Source: Actinomycetota bacterium (GTDB lineage: Bacteria > Actinomycetota > Acidimicrobiia > Acidimicrobiales > RAAP-2). From it: a DNA stretch of 64,000 nucleotides. Under the pieces are notes generated by a model. That model made no database searches. It was given only the letters and a program-made list of their open reading frames with translations, and was not told the origin of the DNA. The DNA is taken from the NCBI GenBank assembly GCA_009699875.1, contig WLNI01000001.1:372001-436000 (forward strand). The letters run 5' to 3'. Shown piece after piece: positions 59,835-64,000 of the stretch (position 1 is its first letter; each line of letters starts with the position of its first letter). The position numbers and the translations under genes were made by a program.

Positions 59835-60728
59835 ATGCGGTTTCACCAGTCGGTGACGTTCTTAGAGATGGATGAGCTCCTCGATATCGCTCGCGTGAGT
59901 GAGGACCTGGGATACGACGGAATCTACGTCTCAGACCATCTCTTCAACCCTCGTTCCCTCGAGTCTCGCTACACCTATTCCAAGGCCGACGACGGCGCCC
60001 CCTTCTGGGAGAAGGACGAGTCCTGGCCTGACCCCATGACGTTGATCTCGGCCATGGCTGCGGTCACCTCACGGATCACCTTTACCACTGGCGTCTATAT
60101 CGCTCCACTCAGAGATCTCATTACCGTAACGAAGTCGGTTGGGACCACCGCTGTTCTTTCAAAGAATCGAGTGCGTCTTGGCGTCGGAGTCGGATGGTGC
60201 AAAGAGGAGTTCGATCAAACCGGCCAAGACTTCACTACTCGCGGAAAGCGTCTCGATGAGATGATCCCAGCGCTTCGAGCACTCTGGTCAGGAGGCTGGG
60301 TTGAGTACCACGGGGAGTACTACGACGTCCCTGAATGTCAGATCAACCCGTCGCCAACGCAACCAATCCCAATTCTTGGCGGCGGCCACTCTGCCCCCGC
60401 GTTCCGGCGGGCCTCGACACTCTGCGATGGATGGATCGCAGCGGGGGCCTACTCCGAGGAAGATGCCTGGACCCACCTGGCGACGCTCAAAGAACAGTTG
60501 GCAGCGAACGGAAGAGAGCATGATCCGTTTTCGATCTACATGTCGATCTTTGAAATACCCAATGTGGATCTCTATCGCCGATTTGAAGACGCAGGCGTCA
60601 CCGACTTGATCTGTGCCCCGTGGATGATGGTCCCACAAGACACACCCACGGAACAGCTTGCAGAAAAGAGAATTGAAGAGATGACCCGTTTTGCCGAGGA
60701 GATTATTATTCCGATGAAAGGAACCTGA
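59835..60728 (+). CDS. LLM class F420-dependent oxidoreductase
   Basis: LGYDGIYVSDHLFNPRSLESRYTYSKADDGAPFW, RVRLGVGVGWCKEEFDQTGQDFTTRGKRLDEM; strong SD AAGGAGGAG. Confidence 0.9.
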   Translation: MRFHQSVTFLEMDELLDIARVSEDLGYDGIYVSDHLFNPRSLESRYTYSKADDGAPFWEKDESWPDPMTLISAMAAVTSRITFTTGVYIAPLRDLITVTKSVGTTAVLSKNRVRLGVGVGWCKEEFDQTGQDFTTRGKRLDEMIPALRALWSGGWVEYHGEYYDVPECQINPSPTQPIPILGGGHSAPAFRRASTLCDGWIAAGAYSEEDAWTHLATLKEQLAANGREHDPFSIYMSIFEIPNVDLYRRFEDAGVTDLICAPWMMVPQDTPTEQLAEKRIEEMTRFAEEIIIPMKGT

Positions 60729-60729
60729 G

Positions 60730-61764
60730 ATGAAAGATCTGAAACTTGGACTCCAACTTGGTTACTGGAGCGCGGGTCCTCCACCGAACGCCACTGAACT
60801 CGTCGCCGAAGCGGAACGCTTAGCGTTCGACTCAATTTGGACCGCTGAATCCTATGGATCAGATGCACTGACACCTCTTGCCTGGTGGGGAGCTGCAACA
60901 AACAATGTCCGACTTGGCACGTCACTCTGCCAACTTTCCGCTCGCTCACCTGCTGCGATGGCCATGGCAGCCATGACACTCGATCACCTCTCTGGTGGAC
61001 GATTTGTCCTCGGGCTTGGCGTCTCTGGGCCACAAGTAGTCGAAGGTTGGTATGGAGCCCCGTTTCCAAAGCCACTGGCGCGAACCCGCGAGTACGTCGA
61101 CATCGTTCGCAAAGTCCTGTTGCGCGATCAGCCCGTCACAAACGACGGAGAGCACTACCCTCTCCCCTATCCCGGTGGGATGAATCTTGGCAAGCCCCTG
61201 AAATCGATTGTGCATCCCCTCCGCAACGACATCCCCATCATCTTGGGGGCTGAAGGTCCAAAGAACGTGGCGTTGGCGGCCGAAATCGCGGATGGGTGGT
61301 TTCCCATTTTCTTTGCCCCGAAGGCCATGGGGAGTTTTCAAGCTGCACTTGACGAAGGATTCGCCCGGGAGGGAGCTCGACGAAGTGCAAAGGATTTCGA
61401 AGTCTTAGCCTTTGCTCCCACCATCATCCACGATGACGTGGAAGCCGCTGCTGATCTCTATCGACCAGCAGTCGCCCTTTACGTTGGTGGCATGGGAGCC
61501 AAAGAGGTGAACTTCCACTTCGATGTCTTCTGTCGGATGGGCTATGAAGCCGAAGCCACCAAAATCCAAGATCTCTACCTTGATGGCAAGAAGGACGAAG
61601 CAGCTGCGGCAGTGCCAACACAGATGGTTGAAGACATCGCCTTGGTCGGACCAAAAGAGAAGATCCGAGATGATCTTGAAGGCTGGCGTGAGTCGATGGC
61701 AACGTCACTGTTAATTAACGGCGACATCGCCACCATGCGCACAATGGCCGAACTTCTCGGCTGA
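60730..61764 (+). CDS. LLM class F420-dependent oxidoreductase
   Basis: LKLGLQLGYWSAGPPPNATELVAEAERLAFDSIWTAESYGSDALTPLAWWGAATNNVRLGTSL. Confidence 0.9.
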   Translation: MKDLKLGLQLGYWSAGPPPNATELVAEAERLAFDSIWTAESYGSDALTPLAWWGAATNNVRLGTSLCQLSARSPAAMAMAAMTLDHLSGGRFVLGLGVSGPQVVEGWYGAPFPKPLARTREYVDIVRKVLLRDQPVTNDGEHYPLPYPGGMNLGKPLKSIVHPLRNDIPIILGAEGPKNVALAAEIADGWFPIFFAPKAMGSFQAALDEGFAREGARRSAKDFEVLAFAPTIIHDDVEAAADLYRPAVALYVGGMGAKEVNFHFDVFCRMGYEAEATKIQDLYLDGKKDEAAAAVPTQMVEDIALVGPKEKIRDDLEGWRESMATSLLINGDIATMRTMAELLG

Positions 61765-61771
61765 GGTTTCT

Positions 61772-62908
61772 CTAGGCGCTTGCGGCCATGCTGGCGCCGA
61801 TTGCCAACACGTTGGCCGTTGCCCCACCGAGAGTTAATTCAATCTGGCGGGTGAGCAAGAAAAAACGATGCAAGGGATAGTCGCGGTCAACGCCGACGCC
61901 ACCGTGGACATGGGTTGAGGCGTGCACAACACGCTGCCCCCCATCTGCGGCCCAGAACTTCGCGATTGCTGTCTGATCAACGGCGTCGAGGCCCTCGCTG
62001 ATTCGCCAGGCGGCCTGAAGAGCGGTGAGGCGAATTGCCTCTGCATCGACGTAGGCATCAGCCATACGCTGGCCGACGGCCTGAAACGTGGCGATCTTCT
62101 TATCAAACTGTTCTCGCTCTGAGGTGTACTCCGCACCGAGACGAACTGCTGAGGTCACCGCTCCGGCTTCCATGGTGCACAACGCTGAGGTGTAGCGAGT
62201 CACAATTGACGAAAGAATCTCCGCTCCATCTGCCTCCGTACCACCGAGCAAGTTCGATGCATCAATCTTTACGTCTTTCAAGGTGACGATGGCCTCTGGA
62301 CGAGATGCGGCGTCTTGTCGTTCTGTTGTGACTGCATCTGCGGTCACCAAAAACACACCGACGTCCCCCGAAGCCAAGGTGGCCGGAATGAGAAAGAGGT
62401 CTGCTCGAAGCCCCGAGGCAACACATGCTTTGGTTCCATTGAGAACAAAACCACCATCAACACTCTGTGCGGTCGTGGTGGGAGCCGACATCGCGTCCGC
62501 AACAAGTTCTCCTACGAGTTCCGCTGTCGTGACCGTGGCGACGACTTCTCCCGCTGAAATCTTTGGAAGCCACTGAGACTTTTGGTCGTCAGTAGCAAAA
62601 CGCGCCAATGTATCGGCGACCCCCACCAAGGTTTCGACGACGGGGGCATACGCTGCGGTGAGACCTGCGACTTCAATAATTTGGCTCAGGGCAACAAAAT
62701 CGAGGCCAGCACCTCCGTACACTTCAGGTAATCCAATGCCGAGAAGCCCTGCATCTGCGAGCGCAGACCACAGCTTCTCGTCAAAGGGGCCTCGTGCATC
62801 GTCTGCAGTTTCAATTTCCTTTAAGCGCTCAAGCGTTGCCTGTCCCGTGAAGATCTGAAGGGCGAGATCCCGGACGGCTTGTTGTTCTTCTGTGAGTGAA
62901 AAATCCAT
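61772..62908 (-). CDS. Acyl-CoA dehydrogenase, alpha-type partner (FadE26/27 pair-like)
   Basis: MDFSLTEEQQAVRDLALQIFTGQATLERL, ASTHVHGGVGVDRDYPLHRFFLLTRQIELTLGG. Confidence 0.88.
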   Translation of the reverse strand: MDFSLTEEQQAVRDLALQIFTGQATLERLKEIETADDARGPFDEKLWSALADAGLLGIGLPEVYGGAGLDFVALSQIIEVAGLTAAYAPVVETLVGVADTLARFATDDQKSQWLPKISAGEVVATVTTAELVGELVADAMSAPTTTAQSVDGGFVLNGTKACVASGLRADLFLIPATLASGDVGVFLVTADAVTTERQDAASRPEAIVTLKDVKIDASNLLGGTEADGAEILSSIVTRYTSALCTMEAGAVTSAVRLGAEYTSEREQFDKKIATFQAVGQRMADAYVDAEAIRLTALQAAWRISEGLDAVDQTAIAKFWAADGGQRVVHASTHVHGGVGVDRDYPLHRFFLLTRQIELTLGGATANVLAIGASMAASA

Positions 62909-62926
62909 GAGGTTCCTGTTCTGTCG

Positions 62927-64000
62927 TTAGCGGAGGGAGCGGGGCATATTGAGTCCAAAGATCGCAATGAGATCTCGTTGGATCTCATTGGTTCCACCCC
63001 CAAAGGTGAGGATGACCATGGTTCTGGCGTACATCTCTAAGCGCCCGGCAATAACTGCGGCTGGACTCCCTCGCTTCAAGTAGCCCGCTTGTCCCACCAC
63101 TTCCATGAGAGAGCGGAATGCTCGGAGGTAGTACTCAGTTCCAAAGACTTTGATAATTGAGGCATCAGCGACGTCAAGCTCACCTTGTGTTGCTTGCCAG
63201 GCAACTTTCCAGTTGATGAGTCGAAGGAACTCGAGCTCAGCACTGAGTCTGCCTAGGTGTTCCTGGACCCACTCTTGGTCGATGACTCGACGCCCATCGG
63301 GAAGAGCCGTCTTCGCGGCCCACGCGGTCACGTCAGTGATACAGCGATCAATAATTCCAGGGGCGCACAAGGTCACGCGCTCACGATTCAGTTGGCTCGT
63401 GATCAAGTTCCAGCCCTGATTCTCAAAACCAACCAAGTTTGCAGCCGGCACTCGCACGTCACGGAAAAACGTTGAATTGATGTTGTGCGATGAGGTCAGG
63501 TTCAATGGAACAACTTCGATTCCTGGAGTATCCATCGGAACAACAAAGATCGAAATACCTTTGTGCTTGGGCGCCTCTTGGTCAGTGCGAGCCGCTAGCC
63601 AGATGTAGTCCGCGTCGCCAGCCAAACTCGTCCATGTCTTTTGACCGTTGATGACGTATTCGTCGCCGTCTTTCTCGGCTTTCGTGGTGAGCGACGCCAA
63701 GTCTGTTCCCGCTCCAGGTTCGGAGTATCCGATACAGAAGTGCACGTCACCAGCGAGAATCCGAGGCAAGAAGTCAGCTTTGAGCTCGTCAGAGCCCCAC
63801 TCCATGATGGTCGGCCCAACCGTGTTAATCGTGAGCATGGGAACCGGGGCTCCAGATCGCATGGACTCGTCAAAGAAAATTAACTGTTCAATTGCACTTC
63901 GTCCTTGGCCTCCGTACTCCTTCGGCCAGCCAATGCCCAGCCACCCGTCGGTCGCCATCTGTTTCACGACCGATCGGACCGTTGGCCCTATGCCGTTTGA
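62927..64000 (-). CDS. Acyl-CoA dehydrogenase, N-terminus truncated by window edge
   Basis: GIGWPKEYGGQGRSAIEQLIFFDESMRSGAPVPMLTINTVGPTIM, GYSEPGAGTDLASL, LTFGGGTNEIQRDLIAIFGLNMPRSLR; frame open to 64000. Confidence 0.88.
   Translation of the reverse strand, partial: SNGIGPTVRSVVKQMATDGWLGIGWPKEYGGQGRSAIEQLIFFDESMRSGAPVPMLTINTVGPTIMEWGSDELKADFLPRILAGDVHFCIGYSEPGAGTDLASLTTKAEKDGDEYVINGQKTWTSLAGDADYIWLAARTDQEAPKHKGISIFVVPMDTPGIEVVPLNLTSSHNINSTFFRDVRVPAANLVGFENQGWNLITSQLNRERVTLCAPGIIDRCITDVTAWAAKTALPDGRRVIDQEWVQEHLGRLSAELEFLRLINWKVAWQATQGELDVADASIIKVFGTEYYLRAFRSLMEVVGQAGYLKRGSPAAVIAGRLEMYARTMVILTFGGGTNEIQRDLIAIFGLNMPRSLR

Overview
The window is ordinary chromosomal DNA from a moderate-GC actinobacterium. 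Gene content (F420/LLM enzymes, MptB-like mannosyltransferase, many FadD/FadE paralogs) suggests something Acidimicrobiia-like, but that placement is inference. Positions 1-13.7 kb are housekeeping: HIT protein, rsmE, dnaJ, hrcA with a CIRCE operator, lepA, rpsT, holA, a FolP2-like protein, thioredoxin, PAC2 and leuS. Positions 13.8-15.6 kb hold an MFS gene between a tRNA 5'-half remnant and an intact tRNA-Ala(GGC). Positions 15.7-38 kb are accessory metabolism: xthA, aldo/keto reductase, YcnI-like protein, APC permease, nitronate monooxygenase-like protein, two GT-C mannosyltransferases, a TreT/GH15/polyphosphate-glucokinase module, a sulfatase/SRPBCC/haloalkane-dehalogenase/sulfatase/crotonase group, and PPK2. 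Positions 38-47 kb hold an SDR, amidase, P450, bioB with a BsaP-like small Cys protein, bioD and an archaeal-type riboflavin synthase. Positions 46-64 kb look like a sterol side-chain degradation cluster: FadD19- and FadD17-like ligases, ltp2-chsH1-fadE28-chsH2-fadE29, two LLM genes and a second acyl-CoA dehydrogenase pair. Two exact matches to the KstR operator consensus lie in the divergent promoter at about 59.7-59.8 kb. I saw no CRISPR array, rRNA, transposase, integrase or phage genes. I found no clearly new multi-gene defence-type system. The best leads are the sterol cluster with its operators and LLM genes, the archaeal-type riboflavin synthase, BioB with a substituted cluster ligand, a Cys-less isochorismatase homolog, and the tRNA-fragment/MFS locus.
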